Shown one piece after another: positions 7,445 to 15,428 of a stretch of DNA of 21,853 nt (its first letter is position 1; each line of letters starts with the position of its first letter). The notes under the pieces were generated by a model. The model did not search any database. It worked only from the letters and a program-made list of their open reading frames with translations, and was not told the origin of the DNA. A program made the translations under genes and the position numbers. This DNA is from Desulfothermus sp964427155 (GTDB taxonomy: Bacteria > Desulfobacterota > Desulfovibrionia > Desulfovibrionales > Desulfothermaceae): assembly GCA_964427155.1 (NCBI GenBank), contig CAYRSC010000011.1:1-21853 (forward strand), given 5' to 3'.

Positions 7445-7786
7445 ATGCAGAAGATTCCACTGGATAAGGCAAGGCCGGGTATGGTGCTGGCAAAGCCTGT
7501 ATTAAAGGATAACCAGAGGGTGTTGGTGGCGGAAAATACCAAGCTCCAGGAGAACCATATCCTCAGTTTGAAGAAACAGGGAGTGGATTTTATTGTGGTA
7601 AAGGGCTCCCCTGTAAAGATGGAAGGTGGAAGTTATGGAATTTCTCTGGAGAAACGACTGGAAAGGCTTGACCATCTATTTAGAAAGTATAAGGAAGACG
7701 GGTGGATGCAGAAGGTGAAGAGATTTTTTGAGCTGTTTTTTGAATATAAGATAAAACAACAACAGGTAATGGATGATAGTGAATAA
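7445..7786 (+). CDS. Stand-alone DUF3391-like domain protein (HD-GYP N-terminal domain type)
   Basis: A 113-residue protein whose first 58 residues resemble the small beta domain at the N terminus of many HD-GYP c-di-GMP phosphodiesterases. The pattern 'IPLDKARPGMVLAKPVLKDNQRVLVAENTKL', then 'ILSLKKQGVDFIVV', matches the 'L-x-x-GM-x-LA-x-PV...G-x-x-L...I-x-x-L-x-x-x-GV-x-x-V-x-V' layout of that domain. The remainder is a charged helical tail (about 70-113). No catalytic HD residues are present. It ends 13 bases before the HDOD/HD gene and sits 24 bases after dprA, behind an AGGAGAGGAAGGG ribosome site. The domain is normally fused to an HD domain, so I infer that it partners the next gene product. 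Confidence 0.7.
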   Translation: MQKIPLDKARPGMVLAKPVLKDNQRVLVAENTKLQENHILSLKKQGVDFIVVKGSPVKMEGGSYGISLEKRLERLDHLFRKYKEDGWMQKVKRFFELFFEYKIKQQQVMDDSE

Positions 7787-7799
7787 GAGTTAAGATGAC

Positions 7800-8645
7800 A
7801 TGAAGGATCTTATTACAGAAAGAAAAGGGAAAATATTGGCGGTAAAGGACCTTCCTACCCTCCCGCCAGTGTTAGATGAGATAACTAGGATGATAGAGGA
7901 TGAAAACTCTTCTCCTGAGCAGATAGCAAAGGTTATTTCAAAGGATCAGGTCCTCTCTGCCAAGGTGTTGAAGATGGTAAATTCTCCCATCTATGGCTTT
8001 CCTCGTCGGATAAATACCATCCAGCATGCATTGGTCCTGCTGGGGTTTAACGTTATAAGGGGTATTATTATCTCCACCACGGTCTTTGATATAATGACAA
8101 AGAGTATGGTGGGGTTGTGGGAGCACAGCCTGGCAGTGGCCACAACCTCTAAGTTGATTGCGGAGGAGTGTGGCCTTAAGGATTCTGAGGAATTTGCTGT
8201 TACTGGACTATTGCACGATATTGGAAAGGTGGTGGTGGCCCTCCAGTTGCCAGAGGAGATGGAGGAGATAAAGCTCCTGGTAAGGGAAAAGGACCACATG
8301 CTCTTTATGGAGGCAGAAAAAGAGGTATTGGGTTTTAGTCACGATCGTATAAATGCCTGGCTTGCTGACCACTGGAACCTCCCTTTGACCATAAAAGAGG
8401 GGCTTTCCTATCATCATCGTCCAGAGTTTTCCCAGTATTACCCCGATTTTGCCCATGTGGTCCATATTGCAGACTTTATTGCCAGGGTCCTGGAACTGGG
8501 AAGTGGTGGAGATGACATGGTCCCCCTTCTTAAGAAAAAGTCCCTTGTGACTCTGGGTCTGAATTTTAAAAGATTAGCCAGGATAATGGATAGGGTGCTG
8601 GAGCATGTGATTGAAGTTATTACCTTTATCCCAAAGGCGTCTTAG
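7800..8645 (+). CDS. HDOD/HD-domain signalling protein
   Basis: A 281-residue cytoplasmic protein of the HDOD family. The opening 'VKDLPTLPPVLDEITRMI', 'ISKDQVLSAKVLKMVNSPIYGFPRRINTIQHALVLLGFNVIRGII' and the following HD region are textbook HDOD. Unlike many HDOD proteins, which have lost the metal site, this one keeps a near-complete HD ligand set: His109, His139-Asp140 in 'GLLHDIGK', His181, His205-His206 in 'SYHHRPE' and Asp225 in 'HVVHIADFI'. A GYP motif is absent. HDOD proteins act in signalling linked to cyclic nucleotides, motility or stress; the exact activity is not known here. It abuts the receiver-GGDEF gene (stop TAG directly followed by ATG), so the two are translationally coupled. 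Confidence 0.9.
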   Translation: MKDLITERKGKILAVKDLPTLPPVLDEITRMIEDENSSPEQIAKVISKDQVLSAKVLKMVNSPIYGFPRRINTIQHALVLLGFNVIRGIIISTTVFDIMTKSMVGLWEHSLAVATTSKLIAEECGLKDSEEFAVTGLLHDIGKVVVALQLPEEMEEIKLLVREKDHMLFMEAEKEVLGFSHDRINAWLADHWNLPLTIKEGLSYHHRPEFSQYYPDFAHVVHIADFIARVLELGSGGDDMVPLLKKKSLVTLGLNFKRLARIMDRVLEHVIEVITFIPKAS

Positions 8646-9593
8646 ATGATGGACCAGATAAGGCCTAATTATTACCTTATTTCCCCAGATCCTCACCTTA
8701 TATCCTTATTTGATGGGATATTAAAAGACAAAGGGGAGGTGCTGGTCTTTAAAGAGGGAAGAAGGGCTCTGGATAGGGTGCTTCAAACCCCTCCAGGGCT
8801 TATTGTGTTAGATTTGAGGATTGAGGATATCTCTGCCTTTGAATTTGTGCGATTGGTTAAGGGAGAAAATGTCTATCTTCAAATCCCTGTGGTACTATGT
8901 CTGGAAGAAGAGATTCCTCCCATCCTCCTTGGAGAAGGACTATTTGAGGTGGAGATAGATGATTTTATCCTCAGACCCATAAATAGGAAAGAGGCCCAGG
9001 TACGGGTAGAACTTACCCTACTTAAGTCAACCAAGTTTCTGGATGCCAATCCACTTACTAAACTTCCAGGAAATACCACCATCATCCAGAAGATTCAGTC
9101 CCTTATTGATGCAGGAAGGGATTTTGCCCTGGGATATGTGGATTTGGATTATTTTAAGTCCTTCAATGATAAATATGGGTTTTCCCGGGGGGATGAGATC
9201 CTCATGATGACCGCCAGGATTATTGTTAATATTGTAAAGGAGATATGTGGCAGTGAGGGATTTGTGGGGCATATTGGGGGAGATGATTTTGTCTTTATTG
9301 TGCCCCCTGATAAGGCAGAGAGGGTGTGCAGGGAGATCGTGAAAAACTTTGATGAGATAGTTCCCTATTTTTATGATCCCCAGGATAAAAAACAGGGGTT
9401 TATCATTTCTGTAAACAGACAGGGTAAGGTGGAGAAGTTTCCCCTTATGGCCATTTCCATAGGAGTGGTTTTTAATAGAGGAGGTAGCCTAAAACATTAT
9501 GGAGAGGCATCCCAGATCGCCGTAAATCTTAAGAAGCAGGCAAAGAAGTCCTCAAAAAGCTCCTATATACTAGATAGAAGGACCTATGGATAA
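8646..9593 (+). CDS. Receiver-GGDEF protein, probable diguanylate cyclase variant
   Basis: A 315-residue two-domain protein. Residues 8-125 look like a response-regulator receiver with phospho-acceptor candidate Asp56 ('LIVLDLRIED'). The acidic pair is reduced to 'SPDPHL', and the usual 'K-P' lysine is Arg110 ('DDFILRPIN'). Residues 134-310 are a GGDEF domain: 'NPLTKLPGN', 'GYVDLDYFKSFNDKYG' (metal-binding Asp and F-K-x-x-N-D), and a signature 'GGDDF' (211-215) in place of GGDEF. No RxxD inhibitory site precedes it. Cyclase activity is possible, because an acidic residue is kept, but not certain. ATG 8646 and ATG 8649 are both possible starts. It overlaps xerC by 8 bases and abuts the HDOD gene. 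Confidence 0.9.
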   Translation: MMDQIRPNYYLISPDPHLISLFDGILKDKGEVLVFKEGRRALDRVLQTPPGLIVLDLRIEDISAFEFVRLVKGENVYLQIPVVLCLEEEIPPILLGEGLFEVEIDDFILRPINRKEAQVRVELTLLKSTKFLDANPLTKLPGNTTIIQKIQSLIDAGRDFALGYVDLDYFKSFNDKYGFSRGDEILMMTARIIVNIVKEICGSEGFVGHIGGDDFVFIVPPDKAERVCREIVKNFDEIVPYFYDPQDKKQGFIISVNRQGKVEKFPLMAISIGVVFNRGGSLKHYGEASQIAVNLKKQAKKSSKSSYILDRRTYG

Positions 9594-10521
9594 CTATCTT
9601 TCTCTATTTAAAAATTATCTTGAGGGACAGCGGGGGCTCGCCAAGGCCACGTGTGAGGCATATCTTAGAGATGTGACGGACTTTGAGAGGTTTTTGAAGG
9701 AGCGACACAATCTATCTTTGCGGGATTTGGATAGGATAGACCAAAATATTGTAAGGCAATATCTAGCGGAGCTTCATAGAAGGGGACATAAAAAGACCTC
9801 TATTTCCAGAAGGCTTTCTTCCCTTCGTAGTTTTTTTGCCCTCCTGGAGAGAAAGAGGCTTCTTGCCACCAATCCTCTAACGGGGATCTCAAATCCAAAG
9901 GTGGGAAGACATCATCCCCGGGTATTAAATGTGGATCAGATAATGAATATATTAGAGGCGCAGGAGGACCCTTCTCCCCGGGGGCTTAGGGATAGGGCCC
10001 TGCTGGAACTATTGTATGGGTCAGGTCTCAGGATATCAGAGGCACTTGCTCTGGATCTGGGGGATGTGGACCTTTCCTCCAGGACCATACGTGTTAGGGG
10101 TAAGGGGGGAAAAGAGCGTCTGGTCCCTCTCACCTCAAAGTCCAGGCAGTTTCTTCAGCGATACCTGGAGCAGCGGGAAGCCTTTTCTCCCCAGAGGGGA
10201 GAGAGGGCGTTTTTTCTTGGTATGCGGGGAAAGAGGCTTAATAGGAGAGAGGCTTACAGGATAGTGGATGAGTATAGAAAAAAAGCAGGGGTATTTTATA
10301 GGATTGGTCCTCACACCCTTCGTCATTCATTTGCTACGCACCTATTGGAAGGAGGAGCAGACCTCAGAAGTGTCCAAAAGCTCCTTGGACATTCAAGGCT
10401 ATCCACCACACAGCGCTATACCCATCTTACTATGGGAAAGATTGCCCGGATATATGATATGGCCCATCCCATGTCTATGGGAGACACTAAAGAAAGAGAT
10501 GGGGGAGATGATGAGGGATAA
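9586..10521 (+). CDS. xerC: Tyrosine recombinase XerC
   Basis: A 311-residue site-specific tyrosine recombinase of the XerC/XerD type, which with a partner resolves chromosome dimers at dif. The N-terminal SAM-like DNA-binding domain spans about 3-90 ('FKNYLEGQRGLAKATCEAYLRDV'). The catalytic domain contains all expected residues: Arg149 ('GSGLRISE'), Lys173 ('GKGGKER'), His243-x-x-Arg246 ('HTLRHSFATHLL'), His269 ('LLGHSRLST') and nucleophile Tyr278 ('TQRYTH'). The length is the usual one. ATG 9586 overlaps the GGDEF gene by 8 bases. XerC and XerD cannot be separated with certainty. The 'GHSRLSTTQRYTH' form and the tail 'YDMAHPMS' fit XerC. No dif site was recognised nearby. Confidence 0.93.
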   Translation: MDNYLSLFKNYLEGQRGLAKATCEAYLRDVTDFERFLKERHNLSLRDLDRIDQNIVRQYLAELHRRGHKKTSISRRLSSLRSFFALLERKRLLATNPLTGISNPKVGRHHPRVLNVDQIMNILEAQEDPSPRGLRDRALLELLYGSGLRISEALALDLGDVDLSSRTIRVRGKGGKERLVPLTSKSRQFLQRYLEQREAFSPQRGERAFFLGMRGKRLNRREAYRIVDEYRKKAGVFYRIGPHTLRHSFATHLLEGGADLRSVQKLLGHSRLSTTQRYTHLTMGKIARIYDMAHPMSMGDTKERDGGDDEG

Positions 10522-10545
10522 CTTAAGGAGGGATTTGAGGTAAAT

Positions 10546-12306
10546 ATGAAGCTGAAGTGGAAAGATGCATTTAGCCTGGTAGAGGGATTTAAGTGGAAGG
10601 ATATATCCACCCTTATAAGACCTGCCTACTTTTCAGAGTTTTCTCAGCTTATTCAGTATCTGGACCTGGTGCACATCAAGTTTTGTCTCCTCAGGCCATT
10701 CCTCAATGCCCCTGATGCATATCCCCTGGTGCATCCCCAGGAACTGTTGCCCTCTTTTGAGCCTGCCCTTGAGGAGTTCCATAATCTTCCTGGATTTAGT
10801 ATGGTTATATTTGATAGGTCCCTGGATTATTTTAATGAAATATTTCAATTTGACCTCCTGCATTGTATTGAGGATGCCATTATAGAGGTAAGTGGACCAG
10901 CATCTCCTTTTGAACCTGCTATTGTTCAACACAATCAATCCATCTTCCTGAGTAGGCTTCCGAGGAAGTTTCACGAGAGGTTTAAAAAGGACCCTGTGAG
11001 TAAATCTATCACCAATCTCGCCACCTACCCCTCTCTTATAGAATATCTCCTAAATATGGATAGGGCCCATGTGATTGCAAGAAATACCCAGGGAAAGTTC
11101 TATTTTGCAGGACTGTATGCTTCCTTTCCCTCAGACCTTGATACTGAACTCAAGCGATTTGGATTAAAGATAGGGAAATTTCAGCCAGGGGATAATCGTC
11201 TCTATGAGTTGAATAGGATCTTTGTGTATCAATTTTTGATGGAATTATATGGGTTCCCAATAGCCTCAGAACGCAGGACTTCGGCGGCCCTCTTTTCCAG
11301 AAAGCTCTTTAAGATGGGAGAGCATTTTATGGTAAGGGTATTGGGACAGTCTGACAGGACCATAACCTCTCTATATCGCACCCCCCACTGTCGTCACTAT
11401 CCCCAGGTGGACAAGATAGCCCTTGTGCAGATTGATAGAAAACAAAGGGATAAGCTTAGTAAATTAAAAAAGGAAGGTCTTCTGGTGTGGGAAGAACCTG
11501 CCTGTGTGATTTTGAGGGTATCCTATAGACAGCACAAATATGATCCCCACAACATTCGTACAGATAGGGCCCTTTCAGTGGCAAGACAGGAGCTTATAAA
11601 TCCTGTTACAGGACAGATCTCCACGGACTATAATATCATAAAGGATATAAATCTCATGACCTTTATCTTGAATGACATTGTAAAAGGGGAATATGTTGGC
11701 AAGATAAAGTATAAGAGGAATGAAATAGTGGAAAATACAGATACACACGAGAAGAGACTCAAGTTTTTATATGCATGGCTCCATAAACACCAGAGGCGGA
11801 TTATAGGATATTCTGACGAATTCTATCATAATATTACCAGGGTGCTGGATAATTATCTATTAAGCAGCGACAATTATGAGATATTTCAGGAGCATCAGGA
11901 GATATTTCAGGAGGTATGGAGACAATATAGCTACATCCAGCAGGCCAGAAAGATAAGGATATTGGAGGAACTGGTGAAGAGGAGATATAAAGGGGAGAAG
12001 ATAGGATATCTGGAGGCATTGAGGCGAATAAAGGAGATAGTGCAGGATTTTAAATTTGATGCGGTAAATTATTTTGAAAACTTGATGGAACATGTTATAG
12101 TTTTGTGCGAGACCATCTTAAATGATAGGTACCTCATAAAAAAATATGTGCAAAAAAAGGACGAGGAATTAACAGAGTATGGACAGAAGATAAAAAGACT
12201 CTATGGACAGATGGTGGTGCTTTTGGATGAGCTGAAGGAGATCCATAAGATGAAACAAGAGATATATAGAAGACAAAAGCCGTATGTGTTTTTAAATAAA
12301 AATTAG
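10546..12306 (+). CDS. Hypothetical soluble protein, 586 aa
   Basis: I do not recognise this protein. It is cytoplasmic by appearance, with no signal peptide or membrane helix. Residues 1-160 are rich in aromatic residues ('RPAYFSEFSQLIQYLDLVHIKF', 'SMVIFDRSLDYFNEIFQFDLLH'). The middle (about 160-400) is mixed alpha/beta with a basic stretch 'SLYRTPHCRHYPQVDKIALVQIDRKQRDKL' and 'YRQHKYDPHNIRTDRALS'. From about 430 it is helical with a short internal repeat ('EIFQEHQEIFQEVW') and ends in a likely coiled coil (about 530-580). GAGGT lies 6 bases before ATG 10546. It follows xerC by 24 bases and precedes the zinc-ribbon gene by 20, so it is almost certainly in the same transcript. The codon use is like its neighbours. 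No enzymatic motif is evident. Confidence 0.85.
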   Translation: MKLKWKDAFSLVEGFKWKDISTLIRPAYFSEFSQLIQYLDLVHIKFCLLRPFLNAPDAYPLVHPQELLPSFEPALEEFHNLPGFSMVIFDRSLDYFNEIFQFDLLHCIEDAIIEVSGPASPFEPAIVQHNQSIFLSRLPRKFHERFKKDPVSKSITNLATYPSLIEYLLNMDRAHVIARNTQGKFYFAGLYASFPSDLDTELKRFGLKIGKFQPGDNRLYELNRIFVYQFLMELYGFPIASERRTSAALFSRKLFKMGEHFMVRVLGQSDRTITSLYRTPHCRHYPQVDKIALVQIDRKQRDKLSKLKKEGLLVWEEPACVILRVSYRQHKYDPHNIRTDRALSVARQELINPVTGQISTDYNIIKDINLMTFILNDIVKGEYVGKIKYKRNEIVENTDTHEKRLKFLYAWLHKHQRRIIGYSDEFYHNITRVLDNYLLSSDNYEIFQEHQEIFQEVWRQYSYIQQARKIRILEELVKRRYKGEKIGYLEALRRIKEIVQDFKFDAVNYFENLMEHVIVLCETILNDRYLIKKYVQKKDEELTEYGQKIKRLYGQMVVLLDELKEIHKMKQEIYRRQKPYVFLNKN

Positions 12307-12326
12307 AAAAACTGGGGAAGGGTGTT

Positions 12327-13196
12327 ATGTTTTGTCCAAAATGTAAATATACTACTTTTGACCATTTTAGTTCCTGTCCCAGGTGTGGGTATGACTGGGA
12401 AGAATTGAGAAGGGGACTTTCTTTGGACTGGATAGAGGAGCCCAGCACTTCTGAGGAAGGGGAAGTCCCCCAGATTGGTGAAGAGGGCCTGACAGGAAAG
12501 GCAGAGGAGGCAGGTCCCCTTTCTTATGGGCCTTTTGGTCAAGAGGGGGAGGGAGAGGAGTTATCTGGTCCTAAAGGAGATATATCTCCTCAGGGGCAAA
12601 GGGAGACAACAATACCTCCTTCTTCTGGTGAAGAGGAGACCCCCATTATGGAAGAGGTAGAGGTCTCTCTAGATGAGTCACTCTTTGTATCTTCCACTGG
12701 GGAGGATGAGGTGTTTACAAAAGAAGAAGAGACTGAAATGGTACAATCCCCTGAAGGGGAGGAAAAGGAGATTTCTAAGGTGGCAGATGTGGGTATTCGA
12801 GCTGAGCCAGAGAGAGATAGGAGAAAGGAGGGACCATCCTCTTCTTATATTTCAGAGGAGGAGACCCCTGGGGAGATAACTGTGGATTTCTTGTTTCAGA
12901 CATCTGGGGCAGAAGAAAGGGATAAGGTCAGAGAAGAGGAGGGAAAAAAGGAGATTGCAAAAGGGGATGGAACCAGTGATAAGGAGATTGACAGTAGTGA
13001 TGACGGGGTATGGGATATAGAGTTTTCTGATCTGGAGATAGAGGATATGACCATTCAGGAGGATGGAAAGAAGGGGGAACAGGCCGCTGCTCAATCAGAC
13101 ACCACCAGCGGGACCTCTTCCCATAAAAAGAGTGATAAGGATACTGGAGAGATTGAAGTATTGGACATTGTTTTTGAAGATAATGGCTCAATGTAA
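12327..13196 (+). CDS. Zinc-ribbon protein with long acidic disordered tail
   Basis: A 289-residue protein. It begins with a four-cysteine zinc ribbon, 'CPKC' (3-6) and 'CPRC' (17-20), followed by 'GYDW'. From about residue 35 onward it is low-complexity, dominated by Glu, Gly, Ser and Asp, and surely disordered. Within the tail are three short acidic-hydrophobic islands that resemble one another: 'GEITVDFLF' (182-190), 'VWDIEFSDLEIEDMT' (228-242) and 'GEIEVLDIVFED' (274-285). These could be docking motifs. There is no membrane segment. It is the last gene of the dprA run, 20 bases after the 586-residue gene, and is followed by a new promoter. The function is unknown; the design suggests an adaptor or scaffold rather than an enzyme. 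Confidence 0.8.
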   Translation: MFCPKCKYTTFDHFSSCPRCGYDWEELRRGLSLDWIEEPSTSEEGEVPQIGEEGLTGKAEEAGPLSYGPFGQEGEGEELSGPKGDISPQGQRETTIPPSSGEEETPIMEEVEVSLDESLFVSSTGEDEVFTKEEETEMVQSPEGEEKEISKVADVGIRAEPERDRRKEGPSSSYISEEETPGEITVDFLFQTSGAEERDKVREEEGKKEIAKGDGTSDKEIDSSDDGVWDIEFSDLEIEDMTIQEDGKKGEQAAAQSDTTSGTSSHKKSDKDTGEIEVLDIVFEDNGSM

Positions 13197-13218
13197 GAAG
13201 ATACATGGTAATTTAGAT

Positions 13219-13246
13219 TTGACTTGGAATCTTTTTTGAATATACT
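13219..13246 (+). promoter_or_regulatory. Promoter of the 2-oxoacid oxidoreductase operon
   Basis: TTGACT (13219-13224), a 16-base spacer and TATACT (13241-13246) form a good sigma-70 type promoter. It gives a 5' untranslated leader of about 40 bases before ATG 13294. It separates this operon from the preceding zinc-ribbon gene, which ends at 13196. No operator palindrome is obvious. Confidence 0.65.
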
Positions 13247-13293
13247 AATGTTTTCTGAAAAATTTAACCTTTTAACATGTGATTGAGGGGAAA

Positions 13294-13518
13294 ATGTCCA
13301 GGGTAGAAATTAGAGAGGAGAGATGTAAGGGTTGTCTTTTATGTACCTCGGTGTGTCCCGAAGGTATCCTTTTTCAATCCAATAGGTTAAATAAGAGTGG
13401 GTATAAGGTGGTTGAATGGGATGGAGCAAAGGCAGAAAAATGCAAGGGATGCGCATTTTGTGCGGAGATATGTCCAGATGGAGCTATTGTGGTTTTTAAA
13501 AGTATTAAAAGGAAATAG
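13294..13518 (+). CDS. 2-oxoacid:ferredoxin oxidoreductase, delta (ferredoxin-like) subunit
   Basis: A 74-residue dicluster ferredoxin that passes electrons from the TPP/Fe-S core of the oxidoreductase to external ferredoxin. Two [4Fe-4S] motifs are intact: 'CKGCLLCTSVCP' and 'CKGCAFCAEICP', each C-x2-C-x2-C-x3-C-P. ATG 13294 is preceded by GAGGGGAAA; a GTG 15 bases upstream is less likely. It is the first gene after a strong promoter and lies 15 bases before the alpha subunit. This delta-alpha-beta-gamma order is typical of KOR/VOR-type enzymes of anaerobes. Confidence 0.93.
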   Translation: MSRVEIREERCKGCLLCTSVCPEGILFQSNRLNKSGYKVVEWDGAKAEKCKGCAFCAEICPDGAIVVFKSIKRK

Positions 13519-13533
13519 GGAAGGAAGTTGGAT

Positions 13534-14595
13534 ATGGAGCAAAAAAAGAGGCTTTTTGTAAAAGGGAATGAGGCGATAGCCATAGGGGCCATTGATGCAG
13601 GATGTGAGTGTTTTTTTGCATATCCAATTACTCCCCAGAGTGATATCCCTGAATATCTCTCTAGGGAGCTGGTAAAGGTGGGAGGGGAGTTTATTCAGGC
13701 AGAAAGTGAAATTGCCTCTATAAATATGGTATTGGGGGCAGCAGCGTGTGGCAAGAGGGCCATGACATCTTCTTCCAGCCCAGGGATTTCTCTCAAGCAG
13801 GAGGGAATCTCCTATATGGCAGGGAGTGAGTTGCCCGCTGTGATTGTTAATATTACGAGAGGGGGCCCAGGGCTTGGAGGCATCCAGCCCTCCCAAGGGG
13901 ATTATTTTCAGGCCACCCGAGGTGGAGGTCATGGAGACTATCGTACAATGGTGTTGGCCCCTTCTAGCTGTCAGGAGTGTTATGACCTGACAATTCAGGC
14001 CTTTGATTTGGCATTTAAGTATAGGAATCCAGTGCTTATATTAGGGGATGCCATACTGGGACAGATGAAGGAGCCCATTGTGAGGTGGAAGGAGAGGGAA
14101 GACCATCCAGAGGAGGGGGCAGAGTGGAGACTTACAGGGAAGAAGGGGAGAGCACAGCGTATAATAAAATCCCTTTATTTGGAAGATGGGGCTATGGAGG
14201 AGCACAATCTAAAGTTGCTCAAAAAATATAGGTCCATGGAGGCAGACCTTAAGTGGGAAGAATTTTTAGTAGAAGATGCTGAGGTAGTGGCAGTGGCCTT
14301 TGGTTCTATAGGGAGAATAGTAAAATCCTCTGTAAGGAAGTTGAGGGAGAGGGGCTATAAGGTAGGCGTCTTTAGACCTATTACCCTATTTCCTTTCCCC
14401 TATTTCGCGCTGGAGGAACTGGCAAAGGTGGGGAAGAGGTTCATAACCATTGAGAACAATACAGGTCAGATGGTGGAAGATGTAAGGCTTGCCATAAGGA
14501 GATATGGGGACAGTGAATTTTTTGCAAATATGCCAGGAAAGGTATCTACCCCCGAAGATTTTATAGAGCCTATTGAGGCCATGTGTAAGAAGTAA
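13534..14595 (+). CDS. vorB: 2-oxoacid:ferredoxin oxidoreductase, alpha subunit (VorB-like)
   Basis: A 353-residue alpha subunit that contributes the 2-oxoacid side of the active site in the oxidative decarboxylation of 2-oxoacids plus CoA to acyl-CoA, CO2 and reduced ferredoxin. Diagnostic segments are 'GNEAIAIGAIDAGCECFFAY', 'YPITPQSDIPEYLS', 'QAESEIASINMVLGAAACG', 'SPGISLKQEGISYMAG', 'RGGPGLGGIQPSQGDYFQA', 'GGGHGDYRTMVLAPSS' and 'RPITLFPFP'. These read closest to VorB (2-oxoisovalerate oxidoreductase) of methanogens and to KorA, as I recall them; substrate preference cannot be fixed by eye. ATG 13534 follows AAGGAAG; a TTG two codons earlier is open. The subunit lies 15 bases after the delta gene. 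Confidence 0.92.
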   Translation: MEQKKRLFVKGNEAIAIGAIDAGCECFFAYPITPQSDIPEYLSRELVKVGGEFIQAESEIASINMVLGAAACGKRAMTSSSSPGISLKQEGISYMAGSELPAVIVNITRGGPGLGGIQPSQGDYFQATRGGGHGDYRTMVLAPSSCQECYDLTIQAFDLAFKYRNPVLILGDAILGQMKEPIVRWKEREDHPEEGAEWRLTGKKGRAQRIIKSLYLEDGAMEEHNLKLLKKYRSMEADLKWEEFLVEDAEVVAVAFGSIGRIVKSSVRKLRERGYKVGVFRPITLFPFPYFALEELAKVGKRFITIENNTGQMVEDVRLAIRRYGDSEFFANMPGKVSTPEDFIEPIEAMCKK

Positions 14596-14634
14596 TGAGA
14601 GATTGGATATAAAGATAAGTAAGGAGAGTTTTTC

Positions 14635-15396
14635 ATGAAGGAACAAGAAAAACAGGTCTTTTCTCTCCCTTCGGTGATGAGAGATATCCCCACCCATTTT
14701 TGTCCCGGCTGTCATCACGGTATAATTCACAGGCTGGTGGCAGAGGCGATAGATTATTTTGACTTAGAGGACATTGCTATTTGTGTGGGTTCAGTGGGGT
14801 GTTCTGTGTTTATATATAACTACATTGATGTGGACTCTGTGGAGGCCCCTCATGGGAGGGCCCCGGCAGTTGCCACTGGGGTAAAGAGGGCAAATCCAGA
14901 AAATTTTGTATTTTCTTATCAAGGGGATGGAGACCTGGCAGCCATTGGCCTTTCTGAGATCGTCTATTGTGCCAATAGGGGAGAGCGGGTGAGTATTATC
15001 TTTGTCAATAATACCGTCTATGGTATGACTGGAGGTCAGATGGCCCCTACCACCTTGGTGGGCCAAAAGACCACCACCTCCCCTTATGGGAGGAAAGGGG
15101 AGAGGGACGGTTATCCATTGAAGATGGCGGAGATGTTGGCGTCTTTGCCGGGGTGTGCCTTTTCCGCGCGGGTAGCAGTAAATAATATCAAAAACTTAAT
15201 GAAGGCCAAGAAGGCCATCAAGAGGGCCTTTGAGGTACAACTCAAGGATGTGGGTTTTGGATTTGTGGAGTTTTTGTCTGCGTGTCCAACCAACTGGCAT
15301 CAGACCCCCCTGGAGGCAAATGAGAGGGTGGAAAAGGAATTAATCCCCTATTTCCCTCTAGGAGTCTTTAAGGATAAGCTGGAAAGAGAAAAGTAA
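14635..15396 (+). CDS. 2-oxoacid:ferredoxin oxidoreductase, beta (TPP-binding) subunit
   Basis: A 253-residue catalytic subunit. The thiamine pyrophosphate motif is complete: 'GDGD' (97-100) with 'NN' (125-126) in 'FVNNTVYGMTGGQMAPTT'. The cysteines expected to hold the [4Fe-4S] cluster are Cys23 and Cys26 ('FCPGCHH'), Cys56 ('GSVGCS') and Cys217 ('SACPTNWH'). 'HGRAPAVATGVKRANP' is also typical. ATG 14635 has AAGGAGAG 7 bases upstream. It lies 39 bases after the alpha gene and 32 before gamma. The shape matches KorB/VorA-type beta subunits. Confidence 0.95.
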   Translation: MKEQEKQVFSLPSVMRDIPTHFCPGCHHGIIHRLVAEAIDYFDLEDIAICVGSVGCSVFIYNYIDVDSVEAPHGRAPAVATGVKRANPENFVFSYQGDGDLAAIGLSEIVYCANRGERVSIIFVNNTVYGMTGGQMAPTTLVGQKTTTSPYGRKGERDGYPLKMAEMLASLPGCAFSARVAVNNIKNLMKAKKAIKRAFEVQLKDVGFGFVEFLSACPTNWHQTPLEANERVEKELIPYFPLGVFKDKLEREK

Positions 15397-15428
15397 TGTG
15401 GCTGCATATATAAAAGGGGTGCTTGGCT

